From Desulfobulbaceae bacterium (GTDB taxonomy: Bacteria > Desulfobacterota > Desulfobulbia > Desulfobulbales > Desulfurivibrionaceae), in assembly GCA_003517965.1 (NCBI GenBank), contig DOZO01000060.1, positions 47,758 through 66,138 of the forward strand: 18,381 bases of DNA, given 5' to 3'. The position numbers and the translations under genes are program-made. The stretch's first letter is position 1. Each line of letters opens with the position of its first letter. Shown piece by piece: positions 1 through 7,177 of this stretch. The notes below the pieces were generated by a model. The model was not told the DNA's origin. It did not search any database and was given only the letters and a program-made list of their open reading frames with translations.

Positions 1-333
1 CGCTATACATACGGTATGCGAACCAGGCCGATGACAAAGCAGATATGGTGCTGCTGAACGCTTACGCGGAATGCACCCGGAAATCTCCCGTGCCTGTTAG
101 TGCCGTACCTGGCCTCACCTCCTTTTCTGTCGCAAAAAAATCAGGCAGGGACTCTATGCTTAAGGAGCACCTGCCTTATTTTATACTGGCAAACACCTCA
201 TATTTCTGGTATTGGGCTTTAATAGTAATTATCTCGTCCGGCTTCCATAAAATCAAAAACTACAAACACCTCCATATTGTATCACTGTCTGAAGCTTTAT
301 CAGTCAATGCGCGCATTGCGTACGGAGAAAATC
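1..333. other. Intergenic region upstream of pstS
   Basis: No convincing gene is visible. One frame is open from base 3 to 386, but its translation has no recognisable motif, lacks a ribosome binding site and runs over the true pstS start, so I do not call it. The stretch contains a bidirectional terminator hairpin at 143-176. About 150 bp of AT-richer DNA follows, and this should hold the pstS promoter. I looked for tandem Pho-box half-sites (CTGTCAT spaced 11 bp) and found no convincing pair. Confidence 0.5.
134..185. terminator. Probable bidirectional rho-independent terminator
   Basis: The 7-bp stem AGGCAGG (143-149) / CCTGCCT (170-176) encloses an inner CTC (152-154) / GAG (165-167) pairing. 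It is followed by a T-rich tract (TTATTTTATA) on the plus strand. A run of seven A (134-140) flanks the other side and would give a T-tract on the minus strand. It insulates the pst operon from whatever lies to the left. Confidence 0.6.
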
Positions 334-1188
334 ATGAGAAGAACTGCCCTGGCCCTGTTGTTTCTGATAACCATAACCGGCTGTGACTCTAAGCCCTCGC
401 AACAAGCCGCACCTGTCCAGCCCCTTTCCATAAAGGGTTCCGACACCATGGTTCATCTGGTCAGTTCCTGGACGGAAGATTTTATGAAAGCCAATTCTGA
501 AGCAGACATCTCCGTAACCGGCGGCGGCAGCGGCACCGGCATCGCCGCTCTGATCAATGGAACCACTGATATCTGCGCGGCTTCCAGAGGCATGAAGGAA
601 AAAGAGCAAAAGCTTGCCGCGGAGAACAAGGTTTCCCCTGTGGAAATACCGGTGGCCCGCGACGGCATCGTCTTGATCGTGCATCCGACAAACCCGGTGC
701 ACAGCCTGACCATTGACCAGTTACGCTTGATCTATACGGGTAAACTTACCAACTGGAAAATGGTCGGCGGAACAGACACTCCCATTCTCCTGTTATCCCG
801 TGAGTCCAGCTCTGGCACCTTTGTTTTCTTCCAGGAGCATGTCTTGAACAAAATGGATTTCAGCCCCTCAGCCCGCCTGTTGCCAGGCACCTCCGCGCTG
901 GTACAGGCGGTAGCCGCCGACCATGGAGCCATTGCCTATGTTGGGTTGGGCTTTGCCGCAGAGGCAAAAGGCACCGTTAAAACCCTTGGCGTCCAAGCCA
1001 ATGGCCAGTCCAGCCCGGTGCTTCCCAGCGAGGAGAGCGTCCGTTCCGGAGCCTACGGGGTTTCCCGGCCGCTTTTCTTCTATACCAACGGGGCACCCAA
1101 GGATACAGCCAAGCAGTTTATCGATTTTTGCTTAAGTCCGGCAGGTCAAAAGATTGTTAGAGAAACAGGATATGTCCCGGTCTCGTAA
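334..1188 (+). CDS. pstS: Phosphate ABC transporter, phosphate-binding lipoprotein PstS
   Basis: This is the extracytoplasmic phosphate receptor that delivers Pi to the PstCA membrane channel. The chosen ATG at 334 has GGAG at 324-327 with a 6-nt spacer. It gives a 284-residue protein starting with a type II signal peptide: two Arg, a hydrophobic stretch, and lipobox I-T-G-C with Cys17. The mature protein should therefore be lipid-anchored in the periplasm. Family phosphate-contact segments are visible: GSDTM (35-39), GGGSGTG (63-69) and SRESSSGT (155-162), each rich in Ser/Thr/Gly as in PBP-like phosphate-binding domains. An upstream start at 277 would put 19 residues before the signal peptide and is rejected. 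The last 17 nt overlap pstC, as expected in a translationally coupled pst operon. Confidence 0.95.
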   Translation: MRRTALALLFLITITGCDSKPSQQAAPVQPLSIKGSDTMVHLVSSWTEDFMKANSEADISVTGGGSGTGIAALINGTTDICAASRGMKEKEQKLAAENKVSPVEIPVARDGIVLIVHPTNPVHSLTIDQLRLIYTGKLTNWKMVGGTDTPILLLSRESSSGTFVFFQEHVLNKMDFSPSARLLPGTSALVQAVAADHGAIAYVGLGFAAEAKGTVKTLGVQANGQSSPVLPSEESVRSGAYGVSRPLFFYTNGAPKDTAKQFIDFCLSPAGQKIVRETGYVPVS

Positions 1189-2059
1189 GCTGTTTATAAC
1201 CGACAAACTGATGCGGTTGCTGTTAATGGGCGCCGCTTCGACCAGCGTCCTGGTCGTTTGTCTTATCTTCCTTTTTCTGTTCAAGGAGGCTGGGCCTTTT
1301 GTCCTTAATCCCGGCATCGGCAAGCTTCTCGACAGCCAGTGGATTCCAGTCTCTTTTCAGGAAGAACATTTCGGCCTTGGCCCCCTGCTTTCCGGCTCCG
1401 CTCTGGTAACCGCCCTGGCCATGCTGGTCACGGTGCCCATTTCCGTGCTGGTGGCCATCTACATCGCGGAAATTGCCCGACCTGACGAACGGGAGTTTCT
1501 CAAGCCCTTCATTGAAATCCTGGCCAGCATCCCCTCCGTGGTTCTGGGTTTTTTCGGCCTGCTGGTGGTGGCGCCCCTCATCAAAACAGCTTTCGGTCTC
1601 AGCACCGGCCTCACCGCTCTGACCGGCGCTCTGCTCCTCTCGCTCATGGCCATTCCCACCATTATCTCCCTTTCAGAAGATGCCCTGGTCAGCGTGCCCT
1701 ATTCCCTGAAAAATGCCTCTCTGGCCCTGGGTGCCAGCCACCTGCAGACCATCTTCCTGGTTACCTTGCCTGCGGCCTTGCCAGGGATCGTGGCGGCAGT
1801 TATGCTCGGGATCGGCAGGGTTATCGGGGAAACCATGGCGGTGCTCATGGTCACTGGCAATTCGGCGATTCTCACCTTTTCCCCCCTGGCCTCGGTGCGG
1901 ACCATGACCGCCACCATCGCCGCGGAGATGGGCGAGGTGCCCTTTGGCAGCGTTCATTATCAGGCTCTTTTCTGGATAGGTCTCATCCTGCTGGTCATTA
2001 CTTTTGCTCTCAACATTGTTGCCCAACGGGTGCTGAAGAAATACGGCATGATGAAATGA
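1172..2059 (+). CDS. pstC: Phosphate ABC transporter permease PstC
   Basis: This is one of the two integral membrane subunits of the Pi importer. The product is about 295 residues with a hydrophobic N-terminal helix (roughly 12-35) and five further hydrophobic segments. The cytoplasmic EAA-type coupling loop that docks on PstB is recognisable around 'ALGASHLQTIFLVTLPAALPG', followed by the conserved GIGRVIGETMAVLM segment typical of PstC. The ATG at 1172 is preceded by GAGA at a workable distance. An in-frame TTG at 1154 would add six residues and cannot be excluded. The gene overlaps pstS by 17 nt, and its stop overlaps the pstA start in an ATGA arrangement, supporting coupled translation. 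Confidence 0.94.
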   Translation: MSRSRKLFITDKLMRLLLMGAASTSVLVVCLIFLFLFKEAGPFVLNPGIGKLLDSQWIPVSFQEEHFGLGPLLSGSALVTALAMLVTVPISVLVAIYIAEIARPDEREFLKPFIEILASIPSVVLGFFGLLVVAPLIKTAFGLSTGLTALTGALLLSLMAIPTIISLSEDALVSVPYSLKNASLALGASHLQTIFLVTLPAALPGIVAAVMLGIGRVIGETMAVLMVTGNSAILTFSPLASVRTMTATIAAEMGEVPFGSVHYQALFWIGLILLVITFALNIVAQRVLKKYGMMK

Positions 2060-2904
2060 ACAACACCACTGATAAATTAATCCTTCTTTCCATGCGACTC
2101 ATCACCTACGCCATTGTCCTGGTGATCGGCTATATCCTTTTTGACATCATCAGAAACGGCGCCTCAGCTCTCAACTGGCAATTCGTCAGCGCCTTTCCCC
2201 GAAGAAGCGGGGCGTCAGGCGGCATCTTTCCAGCCATTGTCGGCACCCTGTATCTGGTGGTGGGGACCATCGCCGTTTCCCTGCCTCTTGGCATTGGCGG
2301 AGCGATCTATCTTTCCGAGTATGCGGATCAGGGCAGGTTCAACACCATGATTCGTCTGGCCATTATCACCCTGGCCGGAGTTCCCTCCATCGTCTTTGGC
2401 CTGTTCGGCCTTGGCCTCTTTGTGTTGTTCTGTGGCTTTGGCTCCTCAATCCTGGCAGGCAGTCTAACCCTGGCCTGCATGGTTCTGCCCACCATTATCG
2501 TAGCCAGTGAAGAGTCTCTGCGCGCCGTGCCCAAGGGGTTTCGCGATGCCAGTCTGGCGCTGGGGGCCACCAAATGGGAGATGATCCGCACCAACATCCT
2601 GCCCTATTCCATGTCCGGCATGATTACCGGCGCGATCCTGGGCATTGGCCGGGCAGCCGGGGAAACAGCCCCCATTCTCCTGACCGTGGCCGCCTTTTAT
2701 CTCCCCAGGCTGCCCAAGTCTGTTTTTGATCAGGTTATGGCCCTGCCCTACCATCTTTACATCCTTGCCACCCAGCATCCGGAAGCAGAGCGGATCAGAC
2801 ATATGCAATACGGTACCGCCCTGATTCTCCTCCTGTTGGTTTTGGGCTTAAGCCTTGGCGCGATACTTATTCGAACCCATTTCAGGAAAAAATTTCGATG
2901 GTAG
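2056..2904 (+). CDS. pstA: Phosphate ABC transporter permease PstA
   Basis: Second transmembrane subunit of the Pi importer, 282 residues. An N-terminal hydrophobic helix (about 8-30) is followed by the BPD permease core. The coupling motif (ALGATKWEMIRTNILPYSMSG) and the GIGRAAGETAPILLT segment, with PstA-type Ala-Gly-Glu-Thr-Ala-Pro, distinguish it from PstC. The start ATG lies inside the pstC stop (ATGA). The final 7 nt overlap the pstB start codon region. All four transporter genes are thus physically interlocked, as expected for fixed-stoichiometry complex subunits. Confidence 0.94.
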   Translation: MNNTTDKLILLSMRLITYAIVLVIGYILFDIIRNGASALNWQFVSAFPRRSGASGGIFPAIVGTLYLVVGTIAVSLPLGIGGAIYLSEYADQGRFNTMIRLAIITLAGVPSIVFGLFGLGLFVLFCGFGSSILAGSLTLACMVLPTIIVASEESLRAVPKGFRDASLALGATKWEMIRTNILPYSMSGMITGAILGIGRAAGETAPILLTVAAFYLPRLPKSVFDQVMALPYHLYILATQHPEAERIRHMQYGTALILLLLVLGLSLGAILIRTHFRKKFRW

Positions 2905-3683
2905 AACAGTCTATTTATCCCAAAGATCAGAAGATGGTTATCACCACCAATCAGGTCAATTTTTTCTATGGGGCCACTCAGGCGCTTTTTGGCATCTCCC
3001 TCCTGATCCCGGCCAAGCAGGTTACTGCCCTGATTGGCCCATCCGGCTGCGGCAAATCGACCTTTCTCAGGTGCCTGAACCGGATGAACGACACCATCCC
3101 CCATAGCCGGGTGGAAGGAGAAATCTTGATCAATCAGCAAGATATCTATGCCCCGGGCACCGATGTTGTGGAACTGCGCAAAAAAGTTGGTATGGTTTTC
3201 CAAAAATCAAATCCTTTTCCCAAGTCCATCTTCGACAACGTTGCCTACGGCCCCAGGATTCACGGCGAAAAAAATCCAAGACGTCTGGCGGAAATCGTGG
3301 AGCAGAGCCTGCAACAGGCTGCTATTTGGGACGAGGTCAAGGATAGGCTGCAGGCTAATGCCATGGGGCTCTCAGGCGGTCAACAGCAGCGACTCTGCAT
3401 TGCCAGAGCCCTGGCAGTCGGGCCGAAGATCCTGCTCATGGACGAACCGGCCTCAGCCCTTGATCCTAAGGCAACCACCCGGATCGAGGATCTGATCGGC
3501 GAACTGCGCACCAACTACACCATTGTTATTGTCACCCATAATATGCAGCAGGCCGCCCGGGTTTCCGACTATACCGCCTTTTTTTATGAAGGCAATCTGA
3601 TTGAATGCGACCAGACGCCAAAAATATTTACCAACCCGCGGGAGAAACAAACAGAAGATTATATAACCGGTCGTTTCGGTTGA
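2898..3683 (+). CDS. pstB: Phosphate ABC transporter ATP-binding protein PstB
   Basis: ATPase subunit that powers Pi import from the cytoplasmic face; 261 residues, the usual PstB length. Visible motifs are Walker A GPSGCGKST (47-55), the Q-loop Gln102 in VFQKSNPFP (PstB-specific), the ABC signature LSGGQQQR (158-165), Walker B ILLMDEP (178-184), the D-loop SALD (186-189) and the switch His214 in VTHNM. The ATG at 2898 overlaps pstA by 7 nt. A second possible start (Met13) begins right at the ABC domain but lacks a good ribosome binding site. The gene is followed by an 89-bp gap with inverted repeats before phoU. Confidence 0.96.
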   Translation: MVEQSIYPKDQKMVITTNQVNFFYGATQALFGISLLIPAKQVTALIGPSGCGKSTFLRCLNRMNDTIPHSRVEGEILINQQDIYAPGTDVVELRKKVGMVFQKSNPFPKSIFDNVAYGPRIHGEKNPRRLAEIVEQSLQQAAIWDEVKDRLQANAMGLSGGQQQRLCIARALAVGPKILLMDEPASALDPKATTRIEDLIGELRTNYTIVIVTHNMQQAARVSDYTAFFYEGNLIECDQTPKIFTNPREKQTEDYITGRFG

Positions 3684-3689
3684 AAAAGG

Positions 3690-3754
3690 GTAACTGCTGA
3701 ACAGTTACAGTTTGAGGATTCTCCGTATTTCTCGGCACAAAGCTGAGCAGTTAC
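3690..3754 (+). repeat. pstB-phoU intergenic inverted/direct repeat element (alternative hairpins)
   Basis: GTAACTG (3690-3696) can pair with CAGTTAC (3702-3708) across a 5-nt loop. The longer GTAACTGCT (3690-3698) can instead pair with AGCAGTTAC (3746-3754). The two pairings are mutually exclusive because they share the left arm. The right arms form a direct repeat, CTGARCAGTTACA, at 3697-3709 and 3743-3755 with one mismatch. The second arm ends just before the phoU Shine-Dalgarno (GGAG 3761-3764), so the element could modulate phoU translation or mRNA processing. It may alternatively be a dispersed intergenic repeat; the CAAAGCTGAG core also occurs in the 7001-7108 repeats. Confidence 0.6.
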
Positions 3755-3772
3755 AAAAAAGGAGCAACAATC

Positions 3773-4441
3773 ATGGCAAAACATATGCAGCACGACATCG
3801 ATAAATTAAAAGCAAAGATCATCGCCATGGGCGAAGCTGTGGAAGACCGGGTCTACCAGGCCACACTTTCGGTGATCAACCGAGATCCAGCCAAGGCAAA
3901 CGCGGTGATTAAAGGAGATCGGGAGATAGACGACATGGAGGTTGAGATCGAGGAAGACTGCCTGAAGATTCTCGCCCTGTATCAACCGGTGGCCATCGAC
4001 CTGCGCTTCATCGTGGCGGCGCTGAAAATCAACAGCGATTTGGAAAGAATCGGGGATTTAGCGGTGAACATCGCCGAACGAGGGGTATTTCTCGCCGGAC
4101 AGGCACAGTTTGCAATCCCCTTTGACCTCTCGGCCATGGTCAGCCTGGCCGAGAAGATGGTCACAGAAAGCATTGACGCCTTTATCAATCATGATGTACG
4201 TCTGGCCCACCATATCCGGGCGGCGGACGACACCATGGACGCCATGAATAGGGAGATGTACACCCAGCTCAAGGGGATGCTCACCACCGACACTGACCAT
4301 GTGAACAACCTCCTGCATGTCCTCTCAGTGGGGCGACATCTGGAGCGGATTGCCGATCACGCGACCAACATCGCCGAGGATGTCATCTATCTGGTAGATG
4401 CCCAAATCATCCGGCACACGCCTGAACTTTACGACGAGTAA
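3773..4441 (+). CDS. phoU: Phosphate signalling/transport regulator PhoU
   Basis: PhoU is a peripheral cytoplasmic protein that links the PstSCAB transporter to the PhoR/PhoB two-component system and restrains Pi uptake. The protein is 222 residues, all-helical in character, with the two PhoU repeats visible. Each contains an acidic metal-binding signature: E-x-x-D-x-x-x-x-x-x-E/D near 'REIDDMEVEIEEDCL' in the first half and 'AADDTMDAMNREM' in the second. The conserved LERIGDLAVNIAE and LERIADHATNIAED segments are the classic repeated PhoU motif. The ATG has GGAG with an 8-nt spacer. It ends 21 bp from the convergent cmoA. No phoB or phoR lies in the window. Confidence 0.95.
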   Translation: MAKHMQHDIDKLKAKIIAMGEAVEDRVYQATLSVINRDPAKANAVIKGDREIDDMEVEIEEDCLKILALYQPVAIDLRFIVAALKINSDLERIGDLAVNIAERGVFLAGQAQFAIPFDLSAMVSLAEKMVTESIDAFINHDVRLAHHIRAADDTMDAMNREMYTQLKGMLTTDTDHVNNLLHVLSVGRHLERIADHATNIAEDVIYLVDAQIIRHTPELYDE

Positions 4442-4462
4442 ATGCTGGCAGCCATCCGGCTC

Positions 4463-5197
4463 TTACCCTGCTGCCTTTCTCGCGATGTAACCGCAGAAAT
4501 TATACCACTTGAAAAAGACCTCGCAGTCAGTAAAACCGTTTTTCAGGATAAGATCCTCGTTTTCCTGCACTCGATAAGGGATGAGGACATTCTCAAGAGC
4601 CTCGCGTTTCTGACTGATTTCAAGCTTACTGTAACCGCTTGCCTCCTTGAAATCATAATAATACTTGATGAAAAACCGATTAAGTAGAGAATCACGACTC
4701 AGCACCTTCTCGATGAGAATCAGGCAGCCATTTTCGTTAACTCCTTTGGCGATACTCTGGATCAGACGCTCCCGATTAAGGGGACGGACAAACTGGAGGG
4801 TAAGATTCATGATCACCACCGAGGCGTTCTCCACCCGTACCTCGTGGTTGAGATCCATGCACTCAAGATGGTAATCATGCCGCATGCCCTGGGCCTTCAG
4901 CTTTTCCTCTGCTTTTTTCAGCATCTCTGCAGAATAATCGCACCCCACCAGCCTAACCCCCACAGGCAGGATCGGATCAAGCTGGATCAGAGTTGTGCCG
5001 GTGGAGCAGCCCAAGTCGTAGACATTCGTCCCCGGCACGGCGAAATCCCGAGTCAACTCTGATATCATCCTCTGCACTTCAAGATAAAAAGGAACCGAAC
5101 GAACCAGCATATCGTCAAAAACGGATACTGTTTGTGCGTCAAAACTAAAATCCGTCACTGTACCATGCGAGGTTGCAAAAATTTTATCCTTAGCCAT
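4463..5197 (-). CDS. cmoA: Carboxy-S-adenosyl-L-methionine synthase CmoA
   Basis: CmoA converts SAM and prephenate to carboxy-SAM, which CmoB uses to make cmo5U at tRNA wobble position 34. The ATG at 5197 is preceded by AGAGGA at good spacing and gives 244 residues, close to the roughly 247 usual for CmoA. An upstream in-frame start at 5281 adds 28 unconserved residues. The Rossmann SAM site VYDLGCSTG is at 59-67 and the CmoA-type N-L-T-L-Q-F at 131-136. The segment 181-203 (YDFK, then GYS, then EISQKR and LENV) matches the E. coli enzyme closely and is diagnostic of CmoA rather than a generic methyltransferase. The lone gene converges on phoU; cmoB is not in the window. Confidence 0.88.
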   Translation of the reverse strand: MAKDKIFATSHGTVTDFSFDAQTVSVFDDMLVRSVPFYLEVQRMISELTRDFAVPGTNVYDLGCSTGTTLIQLDPILPVGVRLVGCDYSAEMLKKAEEKLKAQGMRHDYHLECMDLNHEVRVENASVVIMNLTLQFVRPLNRERLIQSIAKGVNENGCLILIEKVLSRDSLLNRFFIKYYYDFKEASGYSKLEISQKREALENVLIPYRVQENEDLILKNGFTDCEVFFKWYNFCGYIARKAAG

Positions 5198-5353
5198 GAA
5201 ATCCTCTTTTTTTGCCGCGCATTCAGGTGCGAATGTATTGTCGCAAATAGGCTCATAATTTTCGCGGATGCAACCAATCATTTATACCTCAAGTATTAAA
5301 AAAATGACTAACAAATTATAGTAATATTTCAGACAAACAATCCTGTTTTCCTG

Positions 5354-5382
5354 TTGAGATAGTAACCTTGGCCTGATATGTT
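5354..5382 (+). promoter_or_regulatory. Candidate sigma70-type promoter for the Cys-rich lipoprotein gene
   Basis: TTGAGA (5354-5359) and TATGTT (5377-5382) are separated by exactly 17 bp and match the -35 and -10 consensus at 5/6 and 4/6 positions. They lie 54-82 bp upstream of the ATG at 5436, in the AT-rich divergent gap between cmoA and this gene. Called by eye. Confidence 0.35.
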
Positions 5383-5435
5383 ATTAGGTGTAGTCTGTGC
5401 CAGCCAACGAAACAGCCAACTGGAGGAAAGGAAAA

Positions 5436-5909
5436 ATGAAACGAATCTTAATGTTTTTGTTAGTTGGGTGCTTAGTGGGCTTACTAAGTAGCTGTGCCGT
5501 CAAACCGCAACTGGCAGGAGAAGGAACGATGATGGCCCCTAACCAGCAGGGGAAACAAGTGCAACAGCGACATGATATACTCCACACTTGTAACTGCGGT
5601 GCGGGCTGCACCTGCAACACGACCAAGACCAGCCCCGGCGTCTGCCGCTGCGGCGCGCCGCTTAAGTGGGGCCACATCCTCAAAATCGAAGGCGACGAAG
5701 CAATCCTCTGCCAATGCGATGAAGGTTGTACCTGCGCCCTCAACCGGCAAGAGCAGAGCAAATGTACCTGCGGCAAGCCGGTCAAACGGGTCAATCTCAA
5801 AGGTACCGGCCTCTATTTCTGTAACTGCGGCGGCTCCTGCATGTGCAACACCGTCTCCGACAAGCCTGGCAAATGCGGTTGCGGCATGGACCTGAAAAAA
5901 GTCGATTAG
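5436..5909 (+). CDS. Cys-rich lipoprotein with three heavy-metal-binding-like repeats
   Basis: I do not recognise a named gene. The ATG at 5436 has a purine-rich GGAGGAAAGG upstream and gives 157 residues with a type II signal peptide (lipobox L-S-S-C, Cys20), so the product should be membrane-anchored outside the cytoplasm. After a linker, three units follow (about 50-77, 91-117 and 128-155), each with six Cys in the pattern CxC-x3-CxC-x9-CxCG. They use 52/54/58/60/70/72, then 92/94/98/100/110/112, then 129/131/135/137/147/149. The third unit's SDKPGKCGCGMDL resembles the tail of the HMBD heavy-metal-binding motif (CPMHP, then PGKCPKCGM-L). With 18 Cys, a role in binding soft metals (Cu, Zn, Cd or similar) outside the inner membrane is likely but inferred. 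It is monocistronic, with its own candidate promoter and a strong terminator. Confidence 0.85.
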   Translation: MKRILMFLLVGCLVGLLSSCAVKPQLAGEGTMMAPNQQGKQVQQRHDILHTCNCGAGCTCNTTKTSPGVCRCGAPLKWGHILKIEGDEAILCQCDEGCTCALNRQEQSKCTCGKPVKRVNLKGTGLYFCNCGGSCMCNTVSDKPGKCGCGMDLKKVD

Positions 5910-5932
5910 CTCGTTTACTCACATGATTTTCG

Positions 5933-5964
5933 GCGCTGCCCTTCACCTGGCAGCGCTTTTTTTT
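5933..5964 (+). terminator. Rho-independent terminator of the Cys-rich lipoprotein gene
   Basis: A perfect 8-bp stem, GCGCTGCC (5933-5940) / GGCAGCGC (5949-5956), with an 8-nt loop is followed directly by eight T (5957-5964). It lies 23 bp after the stop codon at 5909. Confidence 0.93.
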
Positions 5965-6044
5965 GCCAGTGTTCACCAAGAAAATGTTACTGTGTGCAAC
6001 ACAGCCAAAAATGCTACAAAACGAGATGCATGAAAGTTTAGCCT

Positions 6045-7013
6045 ATGGACACATCACCCATGCCACCTACCTTCCGTTCAAGCCTCGTCAATCTAAGACA
6101 CATCAATTTCCAGGATTTCAGCAACAGTCTGACGCCAGAAAAAGCACAAGAACCAAGTAATGCATTATTAGAGTCTGTTGCCAGGAGCGGGATTCTCCAT
6201 CCACCTATCCTAAGAGAGCAAGGCCTGACCATGCTGGAAATCGTCACGGGGCGCAGACGTCTGCTCGCGGCCCAACAGACCATGCACAGTATCTCCGCCA
6301 TCTGCCTGCTTCTGCCTGCGGACACTCTTCCCGTAGAGGCTCTGGCAATCAACCTGGAAGACACCTTACTCCGTGGTGATATCACCGTTGTCGAGCAGGC
6401 AATTTTTTTCCGAAAAATTCTCGTCTACATGAATGAAAAGGAAGCAAGTCACCGATTTCTACCCTTATTGGGGCTGGAACCACATCGCCATCATCTGCAC
6501 ACTCTATTGCAGCTTCTTGGACTCGAAGAGCATCTTATGGGTGCGGTACATGAAGGACAACTGCACGATGGGGTAGCCAGAGAATTGCTGGCCTTAAATT
6601 TCACCGACCGCCTTTCCCTTTACGAGGTCATGGAAATACTCTGCCTCAGCGTCAGCAACCAGAAAAAAATTACCGCCACCTGCAGGGAACTGGCGGCCAG
6701 ACACAACACCTCGGTTATGGCCCTGCTCTGCCAGCCAGAAGTGCGGCAAATCCTTGATCCCCAGGAAACAAACATCCCGCAGAAAACAGCCCGCCTCATG
6801 CAGTGGCTTACCGAGCAGCGCTTCCCCAGCCTCGCTGCGGCAGAACTGGAATTCCGCGCCTTCGCCAACACACTCAAGCTGCCGAAGGCGTTGACCCTCA
6901 GCCACTCACCCTCCTTTGAACAAGACCAGGTGCACCTCTCCATCCCCTTTGCCAATAGGCAAGAGCTATGCAAGGTCTGGCCGCTCATCGCCAACGTTTT
7001 AAAGCTGAGTTGA
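6045..7013 (+). CDS. Orphan ParB-like protein (ParB/RepB/Spo0J family)
   Basis: The 322-residue protein has a ParB-type N-terminal domain: 'LLESVARSGILHPPILRE' (41-58), then EIVTGRRRLLAA (65-76). The latter corresponds to the ParB GERR-x-x-A nucleotide-binding box, with the usual Glu replaced by Arg70. Next come GDITVVEQAIFFRKI (about 114-128) and a helix-turn-helix-like stretch, 'LPLLGLEPHRHHLHTLLQLL', with GQLHDGVARELLAL, as in the central ParB DNA-binding domain. The C-terminal third is not recognisable. There is no parA beside it and no canonical parS nearby, so a role in chromosome segregation is uncertain; specialised ParB-fold adaptor or regulator functions are also possible. The ribosome binding site is weak (GAAAG); Met6 is an alternative start. 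The last codons and stop lie inside a repeat. Confidence 0.75.
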   Translation: MDTSPMPPTFRSSLVNLRHINFQDFSNSLTPEKAQEPSNALLESVARSGILHPPILREQGLTMLEIVTGRRRLLAAQQTMHSISAICLLLPADTLPVEALAINLEDTLLRGDITVVEQAIFFRKILVYMNEKEASHRFLPLLGLEPHRHHLHTLLQLLGLEEHLMGAVHEGQLHDGVARELLALNFTDRLSLYEVMEILCLSVSNQKKITATCRELAARHNTSVMALLCQPEVRQILDPQETNIPQKTARLMQWLTEQRFPSLAAAELEFRAFANTLKLPKALTLSHSPSFEQDQVHLSIPFANRQELCKVWPLIANVLKLS

Positions 7014-7108
7014 GCAGCTTGCCTGTTCACACGAAACTTATACCCTCCGGGTGCAAAGCTGAGTTGAGCAGCTTGCCTGCTCAAACGAAACTTATGCCCT
7101 TTGGGTAA
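7001..7108 (+). repeat. Two tandem 54-bp palindromic repeats
   Basis: Unit 1 (7001-7054) and unit 2 (7055-7108) both begin AAAGCTGAGTTGAGCAGCTT and are identical at about 47 of 54 positions. Each can form two hairpins. The first is TTGAGCAG / CTGCTCAA around a CTTGC loop (7064-7084 in unit 2); in unit 1 (7010-7030) the changes reduce it to a 7-bp stem with one G-U pair. The second is a small CCC-TYY-GGG stem near the unit end (7043-7051 and 7097-7105). Unit 1 overlaps the 3' end of the ParB-like gene and supplies its stop codon. A third, partial match occurs at the right window edge, so this looks like a dispersed REP-like intergenic family. Confidence 0.85.
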
Positions 7109-7177
7109 AAAAAGCAGAATGAGGTCAATCGGGGCGCTTGTTTCTTTGGGCGGTCAATGATAGCATCCGACTCCATA

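Noticed and set aside
115..125. TCACCTCCTTT resembling the 3' end of 16S rRNA
   Set aside because: The preceding bases do not form the conserved helix 45 region, so this is a chance 11-base match and not an rRNA fragment.
186..333. Possible Pho box upstream of pstS
   Set aside because: No pair of CTGTCAT-like half-sites at 11-bp spacing could be found by eye; a lone CTGTCTG near 286 is insufficient.
45..386. 113-codon open frame across the pstS upstream region
   Set aside because: It has no ribosome binding site or recognisable protein motif, it covers a terminator hairpin, and it runs into the pstS signal peptide in another frame.
5198..5281. N-terminal extension of CmoA by 28 residues
   Set aside because: The extension is unlike CmoA N-termini, while the ATG at 5197 has a good Shine-Dalgarno and gives the family length.
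7001..7108. CRISPR array
   Set aside because: There are only two adjacent palindromic units with no spacers between them and no cas genes.
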